A DNA stretch of 64,000 nt from Galaxea fascicularis. Taxonomy: Eukaryota > Cnidaria > Anthozoa > Scleractinia > Euphylliidae. The notes beneath the pieces are model-generated. The model worked only from the letters and a program-made list of their open reading frames with translations, made no database searches and had not been told where the DNA came from. Positions within the stretch are counted from its first letter, which is position 1, and each line of letters begins with the position of its first letter. Position numbers and translations under genes: made by a program. The stretch lies in NCBI GenBank assembly GCA_948470475.1, contig OX419338.1, forward strand, positions 36,218,595 to 36,282,594, read 5' to 3'. This document shows positions 48,125-60,369 of the stretch, piece after piece.

Positions 48125-50055
48125 CTAATCAGTCTGAAATGCGTGGATCATGTGGTCTGCCACCCTGTAATGCTCCAACAGGTCTGAGAATTGTTGCATT
48201 TCGCTCTTCAACGAAGGTTCTAAGAATCGCTTGGTCTCTTTAAAATCGTTCCCGTCATCCTTCTTTTTTTCTCCACGATGATGGTGCTGCCGTTTGACAG
48301 TTTGGATGTCTAGCGGTACGTCACCAATAGCCCCTCCTTCCTCCCCCTGACTGGTACACGCATCAGGGAGATCAAATATACGGGACTCACTGCTAATGCT
48401 GATTGACTTATTCGGATAATATGCTACCATGAACTCTTTGTAATGGGTAAAAATTTTCTGACTGGGGATAGCGATGGCGAATTCCACCTTGAGTGGGACA
48501 TTTGTGCCGTTGATTTTTGCCACATAAATATGATGAACTTCAACAATTTGACCCCCACCCACATCCTCTTTGCGCATGGCTATCTCATCTGTTAGACGAG
48601 CTAAGATTTTATCGCGGACTGTTTGACTAACGCCAATGTCTTGAGCTTTATCCTTGATGGCACTGAAGTTGCCTTGATTACTGGCTTCATAAACCCAATC
48701 CTCGCACTCTACACCGAGTATCTCCACAGTGCCATTGTATCGGAAGTTCTTCGGAACTTTCGCGAGTCCTCGGAAATCGGGAAGCACGGTCTTATTACAA
48801 ATGGGCGAGCCTTCTTTCAAGTCAATGACGTACTGAGAAAAGAAATAAGAAACGGTAGCACTTAAAGACGCGAAATCAAGGCCCCATACAAGAGACCTCT
48901 TGGACTAGAAAGCATGATCTGAGGGCAGGCTAGAGAGGGGGTGCCGGCGGGGTCACATTTTATTTCTCATGGCCGCTAAGTAGGGTCGTTTGCAAAACTA
49001 TAAGTCTCTTTAGGCTCTAAGAACTGTGGGGGGCTACATTGAATGGGAGATCGCATTCCGGGGTTTTATATTCGGAAAAAAGTTGAACTATCACGTACCT
49101 GTGACCACATTGATCCTTCTGGTATGATAATCACTGTAATGTGTTGCGTCAAACCCATCACAAGATCTTCACGTGATCTATCCCCCTTCTTGTTGTCACG
49201 GTATTTCTCGCTGACCACAATGCGACCCTCGCAGCCATCTTTGTCGCAGAAGGCATCTGTCACAAAAATAACGCCGAAGTATGACTGGGGAAATTCCGGG
49301 CGCTCGCGTTCGTTGTTAGAACGCATGCACGGGTTTTCTCTGTGTGTCACGCAATTACCGTCTTCAAGTTTACCGGTACACGTACACCTGAAATGAAAGC
49401 GCGAACATCCAACGTCAGACCTGAGGTACCTCACTTGCATGCTGGAAGTTTCTATAAGTCGGTTAGCTTGATAGTGGAGTTTGTTTTCTAGGAGAAAATG
49501 GAGGACGCTATTCTGAAGTACTGATCTTAAGAAAAAACCAAACTCAAAAATGAGTTAACGGCAAGTTCTTTAGCATCGCTGAACTGAAATTTGGCGTCCG
49601 GGTTAAATTGTTTCCGGGTTCACATTTCTCAGCTGTGTTGTCAAACACCATATTTGCTTTGACACTAGGCGGCTCTTCTTCCTGTATCAGGTATTTTGAA
49701 TTGAACGACGCATATATAACTCAGTGTCCTTGCGTCAAATAAGGGTGATGCGAGTGGGGGGATGATTCTATTGGAACATCAGATACCGTGTGCTTAAACA
49801 AATGAACGAACGTAACTGAAGGAAGTACAGATAGGACGGCATGAAAAACCATACATACTTGGAATCAGCTGGACAGTAATGCAGTTCTTCCGCAGGCTCA
49901 TCCAGATAGTCAATCAAACATTCCCTCCATCCGGAATTGTCGGACAGGCAATACTTGCCCAGTGGCTTTGCTTCACAGAACTTATATTCTTCCGCGTAAG
50001 ACTTTGGAACCCATAGGGAGGTGAAGTAGAACAGGAAGAGTAAAATCACTCCCAT
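48125..50055 (-). CDS. secreted ten-cysteine protein with ependymin/LolA-like C-terminus, paralogue 3
   Basis: Minus-strand exons 50055-49859, 49387-49099 and 48832-48125 are in phase; 397 residues. The signal peptide is MGVILLFLFYFTSLWVPKSY. The module then reads FCEAKPLGKYCLSDNSGWRE, with all ten cysteines kept although two spacings differ (x14 for x15, x8 for x5). Exon 3 has FRYNGTVEILGVECEDWVYE and FDLPDAC, then a long extra tail of about 75 residues rich in His, Lys and Glu (QHHHRGEKKKDDGNDFKETK) that the other copies lack. Its boundaries match those of paralogue 2, with which it is tail to tail. The role is unknown; it is probably extracellular. Confidence 0.88.
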
Positions 50056-50358
50056 GCTAAGAGAGAAATACCAAAGGACAGGCTCAGAAACAGCAAGGGA
50101 CGAGATATTGGGTAGGCGCCGCCCCCCCTCTCCTTCCCCGTCCTACCAAGCCTTACCTTAAGTGTATTTTGAAACTGTTGGCCTAACAGTGTTAGGGGTT
50201 GTATAGTTACTTTGTTGAAAGTGTACTTATACTGTAGATATGATATATAAACGAGGACTTTATCTGCGGGGACAGCATTGGAAACTCGTTTTGATATAGC
50301 CACTGGTCAGCGAGGTTAGTTTTTACACTCATCCCTGAAAAAGCAGGACTGCAAGACT

Positions 50359-50742
50359 CCCGGGGGGGGAGTACCTCCAGAAAAATTGGGTGGGGATGTG
50401 CGGCATGCAGACCCAAATCTGTGATTTTCCCTTCCCTATTTCAGACCTGACCCTTAAGTAAATACCCTATTTCAGCCTTATAATCAGTTCTCGAGGTCAG
50501 ACCAATGGTAAAGGCAATGTATATACGCTTTTATTAAGTAGGATCGGATACAAAACTGTACAAAGTTGCACAATGCGTCGCCAATTCAAGACTAGAGTGT
50601 ACAAATCATACCCTATTTCAGACCAAAATGGTCAAAATTGGTACCCTATTTCAGATCAAAACTGCTAAAAAACTATACCCTTTGGCGCCGCACATACCTA
50701 GATAGTCCATATAAGGAAGTACCCCCCCCCCCCCCGGGAGAT
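50359..50742. mobile_element. MITE with CCCGGG poly-G/poly-C ends
   Basis: The left end CCCGGGGGGGGGAGTACCTCC pairs with the right end GGAAGTACCCCCCCCCCCC plus CGGGAG. CAAGACT at 50352-50358 and 50743-50749 is a likely 7-bp target duplication. Inside, ACCCTATTTCAGA occurs repeatedly. Non-coding. Confidence 0.8.
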
Positions 50743-52095
50743 CAAGACTACGCATCGATGATTAGAACAGCCTTGAAATTCTGGCAGCAAGTTCTTACCT
50801 ACTTTCTGTCATACCAGAAAAAGTCTACGGGGAACAAAGCATTATAAGTGGCGATCACCACAGAGTAAGACAATATCGAAGATTTATTTTAGTGATATTG
50901 AAAAAGATCAGTTTTGTTTCGTGGTAATTCTGGAATCTCTAGCTCAAGTTACTTTCCTTTGTGTTGAAGTATCAAGTTATTCTTTATAAGGCCTCTTAGA
51001 AAAGATAAATTTGAGATAATAATTTATGCTTGTGCTTATGTGTTGGTTTCCAAGTCGATCAAAACAGTACAACCTGAAGTCGTTTATCAACTATGTGGCG
51101 CAAATTTCTGATCTATAAAATTACCACAAAAGGGAAAAGAAAGAATTCAAATTAACACACTTCTTACCTGAACTATTCGTGTTACTTGTGTTTTTTTCTA
51201 GTACGCACTTAGTTTCGGTTCGATCAAGTACCAAAATTTTTGTACGACGGTTCCTGGGAGCCGTTAAGACAAAATTCTGACCTAATACACTTTTGTGTCC
51301 GCTTTTGTCACCTACCAGTTGTGGGAGGAGCCTTGACAAATGATTTTGGCACATCAAAACTGGAGCGACGTACAATGTACTGATTTGTTGAATTGACTGG
51401 CTAGGGAAGGAAAAAAGCGACGAAAAATGCTCAGGAAACAGCACGAAAGAGGAGGGTTCCGTTAAAGATATTTTGACTTCTCTCGCAAACCTAAAGAACT
51501 GGATAAAAACTTTATGGTAACGAGAAAGCGCGAACAAATGTAAAAGAAAATGCAAAATAATCGCACTAAGGTCAGAATTACTCCAAACAGGATTTATAAG
51601 GAAACGCGGGCTCGCGGATGGCTACATCCGGAGGGATCGTTCATTGGGAGAGTAGAGATCAAAGGTAGCTTGATCCACGTTTCTGATTGCGAAAGTAGGC
51701 GTCGCCTGCACAATGGGCACCGGTGAAGGTAAAAAACAAAACAAAACAAAACAAAAAAGTGGATGTCTTGGTGGTTGTAATGAGCAATATTTTCAACCAG
51801 TTCATTAGAAGATTGTACGTAAAAATGTGTAGGATCAAGAGCAGGATTAATTCGCAACTGTTTTTGAATCAGTAATAATGATGATGATGATGATGATGAT
51901 AACAATAGTCCAAATAAACGCTTCATAATTCTGCGGTTCATGCTAAAAGGTATCCATGCATAAAAACTTTTCGTAAACGTTGATCAATAACATATACAAA
52001 ATTACAAATCTTTAAAATTGCAATGATAAAAAATTCTTTTCGAATTAAAAAAAAGAATAGTAACTTGAATTTTTTTAAAAAAGCAATCTAGTGTT

Positions 52096-52096
<1 letters not shown>

Positions 52097-52144
<48 letters not shown>

Positions 52145-52166
52145 TGATGATGATGATGATGATAAT
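52097..52166. repeat. (AAT)n then (ATG)n microsatellite
   Basis: A pure AAT run of more than 15 units switches to ATG units. Smaller trinucleotide runs occur nearby at 51873-51900. Confidence 0.95.
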
Positions 52167-52601
52167 GCTGACGATAATGATAGTATTTTTATTATGAAAA
52201 TTATAAAGTAACAATTAAATGATAATAATAAATACTAAATAATAATATGATATTTATTAAGAGCAACTATTTCCTTTGCTTTTTAACGCAGATTGAATAT
52301 TTCTTACACATTTTTCTTAGCGTTAAAAATGTTTTTTCTTGTACCACAGGAATATCCGAATACGAGAATTTTGTATTTGCTGAAAGACTACATTACGTAC
52401 GATTTTAGTAAGAGTTGATTTTTTGTAATAAAGGTTTTCATTTTTTAAATATAAAAATAATAACAACAACGACGACGACATAATAATAATTCAATGTCTA
52501 CTAGACTTGAGCCAAGGATGACACCCTGTTAATCAGCAGTCACACATACTGGGCAAAAGTTACTTGGTGTAACAAACATGTTGCGTGTCATCTGCCGGAA
52601 T

Positions 52602-55600
52602 ATGTCGGGGCGAGGGGCTTACTACAAGAATCTTTACGGAGGAAAAGGGTAAACTACTTCAATTTATAAGAAAAGTTTGCAGGAGTAAAATTAGCAGACA
52701 GAATAATGCGCAAGCAATCGGGGAGACAAATCATGAGGGAATGTTTGAAGTTTTTGGCACTGAAAAGCACGTGCTCAAGATCGAGTTCAGCTATATTAAA
52801 GTTTAGCGACCTCAATTCCTATTAAATATGTTAGCAGGTAGTGTATGCAAAGAATCGGAAATTACGTTTAAATACTGATGTTCAGTATGACATTTTTTTT
52901 GGTATAATTTTCTGATGGAAATATATATAAAGCGATCTTAAATCTTTCAGCTGTTCCAGCTGATTTTGTTCGAGTTGTGCCACTGTTTCATATTTTTTCA
53001 ACTCTTTCAGATCGACTTCCTTCGTTTTCTCAATCCAGAATATCTTTTATTCTCTTAAATACTCGTGCAATTCTGTCATGAACATGGAGCATAATTGTGC
53101 TTGGGATACCTGTGTAGTAGTATGGACTGGGATAGCCTGTGAACTCTTTAGTGGAGTACATGTGCTACTTTTCCATCTACAACATACCAGTTGTTAAATA
53201 CTGAGGAACCAACAGATGTTTAGACTTGGAACAGATTAAACCAGATTAAATAATCAACCACACAACATGTTTTCACAACATGGCGGCATACTCCAAACAT
53301 TTTAATGCGTATGCTTGAAAGAAACCGCTGACTTATAAAATTTATAAAGTCAGCGGTTTCTTTCAAGTGAAAGACTATATTGGGTTCATGAAAAGGACCA
53401 GATGAGTTCATGCCGTCAAAAGGCAGTGAGTGTCTGATATAAAAAGCATCTACTAATTCACACTGGGTTTCAGAAACATACATCAACATCTTAGTCATAT
53501 TTCATAAGTCTTATTACCTAGGATTGAACATCAGTGTTTCTTCCTCTTGTAAACCCTGTAGCAGAGGATATAGAGGAGGAGGAAGAGGTACTCATCATGA
53601 TCAGAACAGGCATGGCAGACCAGATTCTGGGTTTGACAGAGGACCTGTAGGTTTCTCAAGGGAATCCACGGTAAGAAAGCTTATCGTCATACTATACTGT
53701 GGTATTGTGGTATGGTTCCATCAATAATTTATGGCACCATACCACAATACCTCAGTTTGAGCTAAAAAGGGTTAATAATTATTATTAACACTTTTTAGCT
53801 CAAACTGAGGGGTATAGGTATATCACTGTTCCAAATAAGAGAGCAATCTCAGGTCAAAAACCAGAGGACAGATTTAAAGAGACATGTGCCCACTGACCTT
53901 GAAAATTATCATTGGCACAACCCTGACTTTGAAAAATATATCTGGAACACCTGGTATTCTCTGGAACAAAATATCTTTTAGTCAGCGTAAAAGGTCCTAG
54001 TATCCTTGCTTTTAAATCTGCTATAATTATGTGGGATTTAATGGCTGCCTTTGTTTTTTGCTAGGATCTGGCTTATCTGCTTGCTGGTCTAGAGGGGAAG
54101 AACTACAAGGCCTATCATGATATTTTAGGTGAGAGATCACTTGATTTAAAAGTGTAACGGTATAATATATAATTAAACAACTAGTAATGGTTCTTCTCTA
54201 AGCTGTTTCAGTTTTATTAGTGATTTAATTAGTTTGATTTTAAAATTAAAAGTCAGGACTGTGCTCTAGCAATACCCAGTCACCTCTGGTGACTGAATGT
54301 TGTATTTGGGTGACCAGGAAATAATGGTTTGTACTGAGTGCCCTGGATTTCAGGGTATAGGAATTTTGGGTGTCCAACATATTTCTTAGAGCACAGATAA
54401 TTTGGCTGATAATTGTCAGATCCAGGGCAAGTGCCAAAGATCTGTTCAGGACATACATTTAACTTTCACTAAAACTGTTATTTTTGTGTTATTTGTTCAG
54501 GATGTTGGACTTTTCCAAGTTTTAAACTCCATGCAGAGAAGATCCAAAGTGACCCATTTGCTTCACCATCATTGTTTAGAGTTACAATGGAACAGAATCA
54601 GGCAAACTACCCAGACTTTGCTACCAGGTAGAATGATGACACAGCAACACTTTTTGGGTACTAAAATCAACTGCTGTACTTTAAGGCTAGATAGCTAGAC
54701 TGAATTTCCTTTAACATAGCTATGTAAACCAAGTCAGTTTTTAAACATCTACTACACATGGCACAGAATTCTACTTCCCAAAATAATATTGAAAAACTGC
54801 CCAAGAATTAAAGGTTATTTTTACTTGCAGCTCACGTATCCAACGGATAGCAACTGGTGACTACCTCACAAGAAAGTTTTTTAATTTTGTACGTAAAGAA
54901 GGATTTGACAGACAACTTGGTGGCGGTGGTGAAGGGTGGCATGGAAAGAAAGGAGGAAGCATTAACATTGAAAGGTTTGTAACCGAGTTTCCATGTAAAA
55001 AGTTCCAAAGTCAATAATGTTATTGCTTTGACATTAATTTAGTTGCTATTGGCCCTCAGTGTAAACCATTAAGGTTTTCCTCTTTATACAGGCTATGGGT
55101 CTGGTGAAATCCTCATGTGTCATCAGTCAAATTAAGGAAGATATCCCCATAAACAGGTTTTCATCAAAAGAAAGTCTACCAGCTTTTGAAATGAAAATCC
55201 TAGTTTGTTCAATCTACTAACAGGGCCTTTGTGATCATGAGTCACAAAACTGTCAAAGCCTGGCCTTTATACTAGTCTTTAAGGAAGTGCTGGCCCTTTA
55301 TCTGAAACGATTCATGCATGTGATGCATAGGCTTGACGGTTTCTTGCAGGCCTTGTCAACATGTTCTTGAAAGAACGTCTTGTCTTGTAAGACCATCTGG
55401 TGTTGAGGTAAGAATTTATTACGTTAATTGATTAGTTAGTTAATTTATGAGCGGTTTGAGCGCCGTTAAATTTATCTTTTCAGTGATATGACATTAACTG
55501 TCCGTTCTTGAAGTGAAATATGCACTTGTTCCTGCTACACCTTGCTCTCCTCAGCTGAGATTCACTGTTTCTCTTCCCGCGCGAGGACGATCAATTGAGG

Positions 55601-58600
55601 GACACGCCTGCAAGAGAATTCTAACGGAAAATCTTCCTCAAGTTATTGAAAAGGTCAGTAAGATTGGCTCTGACAGGTCCCTCAATCCTGGTCTAAGAGA
55701 ACGGGCAAAACATGACTGGAGGTGAAGGTAACTTTAGTAATGTGACGAAGTAAACAGGCTTCTTAATCCTGAAACTATATTTTTGCATACCCTGGAAATA
55801 AATGCAGTTATGCTAACTGAAGCATGAGTCCTATGTTAGATGTGGAATCCGCCTCTAAAAAACGCGACATGATTCCGTCGATTTTGTTTAGTTGGAAGTA
55901 CGTTAAAACGAGAACGCACTAGAGGACAGGCTGACAGGTGTGCATTCACTAGCAGGCAATTCTGGGCATAACAAAGTTCGTTTTTCTAGACACTGCCATT
56001 CAGCAGCCAAGACGAGGCTGCTCTGCAGAAGCATATAGAATGCATTGAAGATCAAGAGTACCTCCGCTCCGTGCTTTCCGCCGCTAATCTTGTAGCATTT
56101 GTCAAGGATGGCGCTGTTTTACCACGTGTTAGTGGTGCAGATGATCGACCCATGGACAAGTCAAGTGTAACACTATTTAAAACTCCTGATAGCTTGAGAG
56201 TCGAGTTTGATCTGCCGCATTCTGGAAAGTAAGTAATTGGATTTCAGTCTCCTTCTCAATGGAGCTGTGTTTTATGGTATTAGTTCCCGGAGTGTCAGAA
56301 ATCTCTTTCAAGCGTTTATCCAAACGAAAGTCAGTACGTAAACAAGGCCCTTTAGTATGAAGGTATATGTATGACAAAAATGGCAATACAATTAGTCGAA
56401 TCAGACATTCAACAAGTCAAATTTGACAAGAAGAAAGCTACTAAAGGCGAAAAGCATTAATATACGTAAAGGCATCGTACGGAAAGGCATCGTACAGAAA
56501 GGCATCGTACGGAAAGGTATCGTACACAAAGGCATCGTAGGGAAGGGCATTGTACACAAAGGCATCGTACACAAGGGCATCGTACGGAAAGGCATCGTAC
56601 AGAAAGGCATCGTACATGAAAAAATAGAATTCGAATCCAGGGCTCACTTGAGATTTTACAGCAAGTGAGCCCTGGATTCGAATTCTATTTTTTCGTGTAC
56701 GATGCCTTTCTGTACGATGCCTTTCCGTACGATGCCTTTACGTATATTAATGCTTTTCGTTAGTAGCTTTCTTCTTGTCAAATTTGACTTGTTGAATGTC
56801 TGATTCGACTAATTGTATTGCCATTTCTGTGAATTGAATTTTGTCATACATATACCTTCATACTTTAGGTTTTGCCTTTGTGTCGCCGCCATAGTCTATC
56901 TCCTCACAACTTAGTGGATGCTTTCCTCCAGATGTTTTCCGTTGAAATGATTGGCGACCGATAACGTTATCGGTTTTTATGACCGAAGATATTTGATACC
57001 TCGACAACAGACCGTAGAACAGGAACAGTGTTACCCAAAACAGCGCCACCTGTCGTTTCTGACCGTGATTGGTGCTTTTTCAGGGTGACAGGTATGGGTA
57101 TTCCAAAAGGTGTGACACTGATTGTGGGCGGCGGTTTTCATGGCAAGTCCACGCTGTTGAATGCCATTCAGCTTGGAATTTATAACCATATTCCTGGTGA
57201 CGGACGAGAGTTTGTTTGTACTGATCCTTCTGCGTTCTCAATACGAGCTGAGGATGGTGAGTATGATGGTATACTGACGTTTGTCATCATCATCGTCATC
57301 ATCATTCTGATTACCATTATCATCATCATTACCATTATCAGTCACCCATATTTGGCGAGCGATTTACGCGTAACATGTTCAATTCTAGGTAGGAGCATAC
57401 AGAAAGTAGACATCCGTCCATTTATAAACAACTTGCCGTTCGGCCGAGATACAAGCAAGTTTAGTACCCAGGACGCTAGCGGCTCGACTTCACAGGCCGC
57501 TAATATTATTGAAGCACTGGAGACTGGGACCAAGTGCCTTTTGATTGACGAGGTAACACCTTGATAGTGTACGCAGTTCTTGCAAGAACAATGTTATACT
57601 CTTTCAGTGAACTCTTGAGAGCAAAATACCGAAAACTGGATTTTCAAGTTTAATGTCCTGATAGGTTTTCGTAATACTGTGAATGGCTGGACCTCAGCAT
57701 TTTTGTTGAATCTTTTTTTCTGTTGTCTGGACACATTGTTACTAACACAAATGTTTCCCCGTTTGCCCGCGCGCGCAACATTTGTTGCGGACCCAAATTT
57801 TGTGTCCGGGAAACAAAAAATGTTTCTGATTTTGTTCAGAAACATTTTGGGCCCGCAACAAATGTTTCCCAGTTTGCACAGCATGGAAACATAACATTTA
57901 CTTCAGTTGTATCCCGCGCGTTTGCTCGCCCAAGAAACATGAGCAACAATAGTGTCCACAACAATGTGTCCTCATTTGCCAGGGCCTAACCGATTTTTAC
58001 TAAACGGAAGTGTTATCAAGAGTGGCGTCACACCGACGATGCCCGTCATCATTCTGCCATATGCTGTGTGCAATTTTATTTACGAAATTAAATCCATAAA
58101 CTTGGTACTCACGTTTCATCTAACAGTGAAAGAAATGTGCTTTGTGTTATTCAGGATACCAGTGCTACAAATTTCATGATTCGGGATTCTCGCATGCAGA
58201 AGTTGGTTGCTCCTGAAAAAGAGCCAATTACACCATTCATATCCAAGGTTAGGACATTTTATTGTATATATTTAATAAACGTAAGTGATCGCGTTTAGTT
58301 TAATCTTCGAACACCACGCCCACCGTTGGAAACTGTAATTATTTTAATCGTCAAATAGTGGGAATTTCCTTCCTAGCAGGGAAGGGATTTCCAATCCGTA
58401 CGCTACTAAAAAAAGTACCTAGATTGATCTTTACGCCTGAAATAATTTCTCAACACCTTTTAGGACGAGAAATGTGAATTATTTTCAATCTGCCATGTTT
58501 GTGTGTTTATTTGCTAGGTTCGAAGTCTGTATGAAGACTGTGGTGTTTCTTCGATTCTCGTGATTGGAGGCTCAGGAGATTATTTCCAGGTCAGGCAAGT

Positions 58601-60201
58601 CAGCATGCTTCCAACCACTTTCTCCCCTCCTTCTTTTCATTTCGCCTTTTTTCCTTCTTTACTCATGCTGACATACAAAAGTTTATTCTTGCTTTCATTG
58701 TCGTCGAAGGTTGCTGACCACGTGGTCATGATGGACTGTTACTCCGCGCATGATGTCACAGACAAAGCAAAGGTTGGATATTCCCCAATTTTGGGATTTT
58801 TATGATTTTTAACTGAAAGAAGTTAGGAACAGTTGGTCACAGTATTATTTAATCCAATTATTTTTTTGTTAGGCCATCGCTGTGGAGCATGCAGAGACCA
58901 ATCCTCAGCCACGGATACCTTTTGTGATGCCGACATCCCGGATACCGATTGCTGAGAGCTTCGACGCCTCATTGGGTGACAGAGAAAAGGTTTATACGCT
59001 TTCTACGCCGGCCAAGTAATACAGACAGACTTTGAGTATAGTGTCCGAATTCTTTCAGAGATAGTGGAACATACACAACACGCAAGCGCGCATAGTTTCT
59101 GGAGGCACGGCTAGCTAACAGAAGACCTACAAAGCCTAAATACAGGGTTCTTAATAGAAGGCGGCACCGGCGATTGATCGCCGCTTAGTTTGGGATTTAC
59201 AGCTAACTTGTGTTAAGTCGCTTTTCTTTTCTTTGTTTTGTTTCTTCTGGCTTTGCTGAAGAGCTTCCTACTTTATCAGTGATCACCTCCAACTTAAAAA
59301 TCTATTAAGAACCCTGTAATTATTTACAGGGCGCAGCGAATGTTGAGTGTCTTTGCTAGAAATAATCACTCGCTGGTGTATTCCAACGAATTTTGTTTTC
59401 CAGGTGAAAGTGAAGGGCAAGACTCAGTTTGGATTCCAGGTTCAATTTGGTCGTGAAGATATTGATCTATCCTACATTGAACAGCTTGGAGAAGTCAGTC
59501 AAACTCGGTAGGAGTTTTTTTTCTCTCCACCAGCAAAGATGTATTTCCTTACAAAGAGCAATAAATTTTATTGACTGATAGTGCATTACACCACCTTACG
59601 TTACTGTTAAATACAAAACATCGTGAACTTTACATTGTTAACTTGCAGGTGCTATACTTACAATGACATTTATGCAGCAATTATCTACTCACACGTAGAT
59701 TACTCATTTCTTACAAACACTGCAGTCTTAACCGATTCTATTAAAAGAAGTCAAATCTGACCAATCAATGAGCACCACGAATCCATTACTTTCAAGTATT
59801 CTGGAAAATCTACCCAAGAATATTCGAAAGAGTATTCAAGTGGTGTAGTAATGAACTTTATGGTTCTATTGTTGTTAGTAATACAATTCCAGTCATTTCA
59901 ATATTTCGTGCTTTTTCCTAGAGTCATAGCAGACACCATGCTGTACGCGAGGAATAATTACATGGATGGCAAAACATCATTACTGGAAGTGCTTAGAAAG
60001 TAAGTGATGCTTTTAAAATCCTAAAGCAGCAGTCCATCACAGTGATATTGTTTGTTTTACTTTCTAAGAGTTGAACAAGACTTTGATACTAAAGGACTGG
60101 ATGTACTCAGTCCCAGCATTCTACTCGGCTCCTACTCTCGTCCCAGGCTCCTAGAGATTGCCGCGGCTATCAATCGTTTGAGGGTGCTGGCAATGAGATG
60201 A
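52602..60201 (+). CDS. ABC-class ATPase of the COG3044/PF09818 family, MRB1590-like
   Basis: Seventeen exons are in phase: 52602-52648, 53562-53670, 54065-54128, 54501-54627, 54831-54974, 55350-55407, 55555-55653, 55990-56228, 57084-57256, 57389-57552, 58155-58247, 58518-58589, 58710-58772, 58873-58989, 59404-59507, 59922-59999, 60069-60201; 627 residues. The N-terminus is RGG-like (MSGRGAYYKNLYGGKGRGYR), typical of RNA-binding tails. The ATPase core has Walker A GGGFHGKST (311-319), SGSTSQAAN before the Walker B segment KCLLIDEDTSATNFM (D407, E408), and ILVIGGSGDYF. These match COG3044 closely. The only well-studied member I know is trypanosome MRB1590, a mitochondrial RNA-editing factor whose ABC fold has an RNA-binding pore. 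An in-frame ATG at 52578 would add MLRVICRN. ATP-dependent RNA binding is inference. Confidence 0.93.
53314..53367. repeat. near-perfect 54-bp palindrome
   Basis: CTTGAAAGAAACCGCTGACT (53314-53333) is repeated inverted at 53348-53367 with one extra base near the centre, leaving almost no loop. It lies in intron 1 of the ATPase gene. The lack of a loop argues against a microRNA precursor. Confidence 0.85.
53701..53811. repeat. two adjacent hairpins in an ATPase-gene intron
   Basis: GGTATTGTGGTATGGT (53701-53716) pairs with ACCATACCACAATACC (53736-53751). Immediately after, CTCAGTTTGAGCTAAAAAGG pairs with its inverse around TTAATAATTATTATTAA, ending near 53811. They begin 30 bases after the donor at 53670. 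Confidence 0.8.
56354..56864. repeat. foldback with a 15-bp minisatellite in one arm
   Basis: Left flank AGTATGAAGGTATATGTATG and right CATACATATACCTTCATACT are inverted, as are long segments between (GCAATACAATTAGTCGAATC). The left arm has ten 15-bp units of the type GGAAAGGCATCGTAC (56466-56615); the right arm holds only three inverted units. The hinge is CCAGGGCTCACTTG/CAAGTGAGCCCTGG. It lies in intron 56229-57083, so apparent repetitive frames there are not proteins. Confidence 0.9.
57720..57990. repeat. dispersed repeat rich in ACAAATGTTTCC words
   Basis: ACACAAATGTTTCCCC, AACATTTGTTGCGGACC, CAACAAATGTTTCCC and ACAATGTGTCC recur in both orientations in the intron between exons 57389-57552 and 58155-58247. 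It looks like a decayed inverted-repeat element; the ends are unclear. Confidence 0.55.
59143..59316. mobile_element. Tc1/mariner-like MITE flanked by TA
   Basis: CAGGGTTCTTAATAGA at the left is inverted at the right (TCTATTAAGAACCCTG), and each end abuts TA (59141-59142, 59317-59318). It is 174 bp, non-coding, in the intron between exons 58873-58989 and 59404-59507. TA flanks and TIRs suggest a Tc1/mariner transposase acted on it. Confidence 0.8.
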
Positions 60202-60329
60202 ATTGAACGGATGGAAAGTTGGGTAAATGTGGTACGAGAAAGACGCTTCCTCACCCGGACTAAAAGCAACGCACCCTTTGGGCTAGCAAGAAGGACAAAA
60301 CTGTTCACAGTTCTTGAGTTCGAAACGTG

Positions 60330-60335
60330 AATAAA
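60330..60335 (+). terminator. poly(A) signal of the ABC-class ATPase gene
   Basis: AATAAA lies 129 bases after the TGA at 60199-60201 and is followed by GT-rich sequence. The next unit, from about 60370, is repeat. Confidence 0.6.
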
Positions 60336-60369
60336 GATGTGTGAAAGGAAGAAACAGAAGATGACACAG

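Larger units (their letters stand above)
50056..52577. other. intergenic stretch between paralogue 3 and the ABC-class ATPase gene
   Basis: It contains the element at 50359-50742 and AT-rich microsatellites. The 144-codon minus-strand frame at 51121-51555 has no recognisable domain or splice partners. A TTAG acceptor just before the paralogue 3 ATG implies a non-coding first exon somewhere here. Confidence 0.4.

Noticed and set aside
51121..51555. 144-codon open frame on the minus strand
   Set aside because: No recognisable domain and no start context or splice partners. It may be repeat-derived.
53314..53367. microRNA precursor
   Set aside because: The palindrome has essentially no loop, unlike a microRNA hairpin.
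56401..56668. frames of RKGIVQKGIV or TMPLC repeats
   Set aside because: They are readings of the 15-bp minisatellite on both strands.
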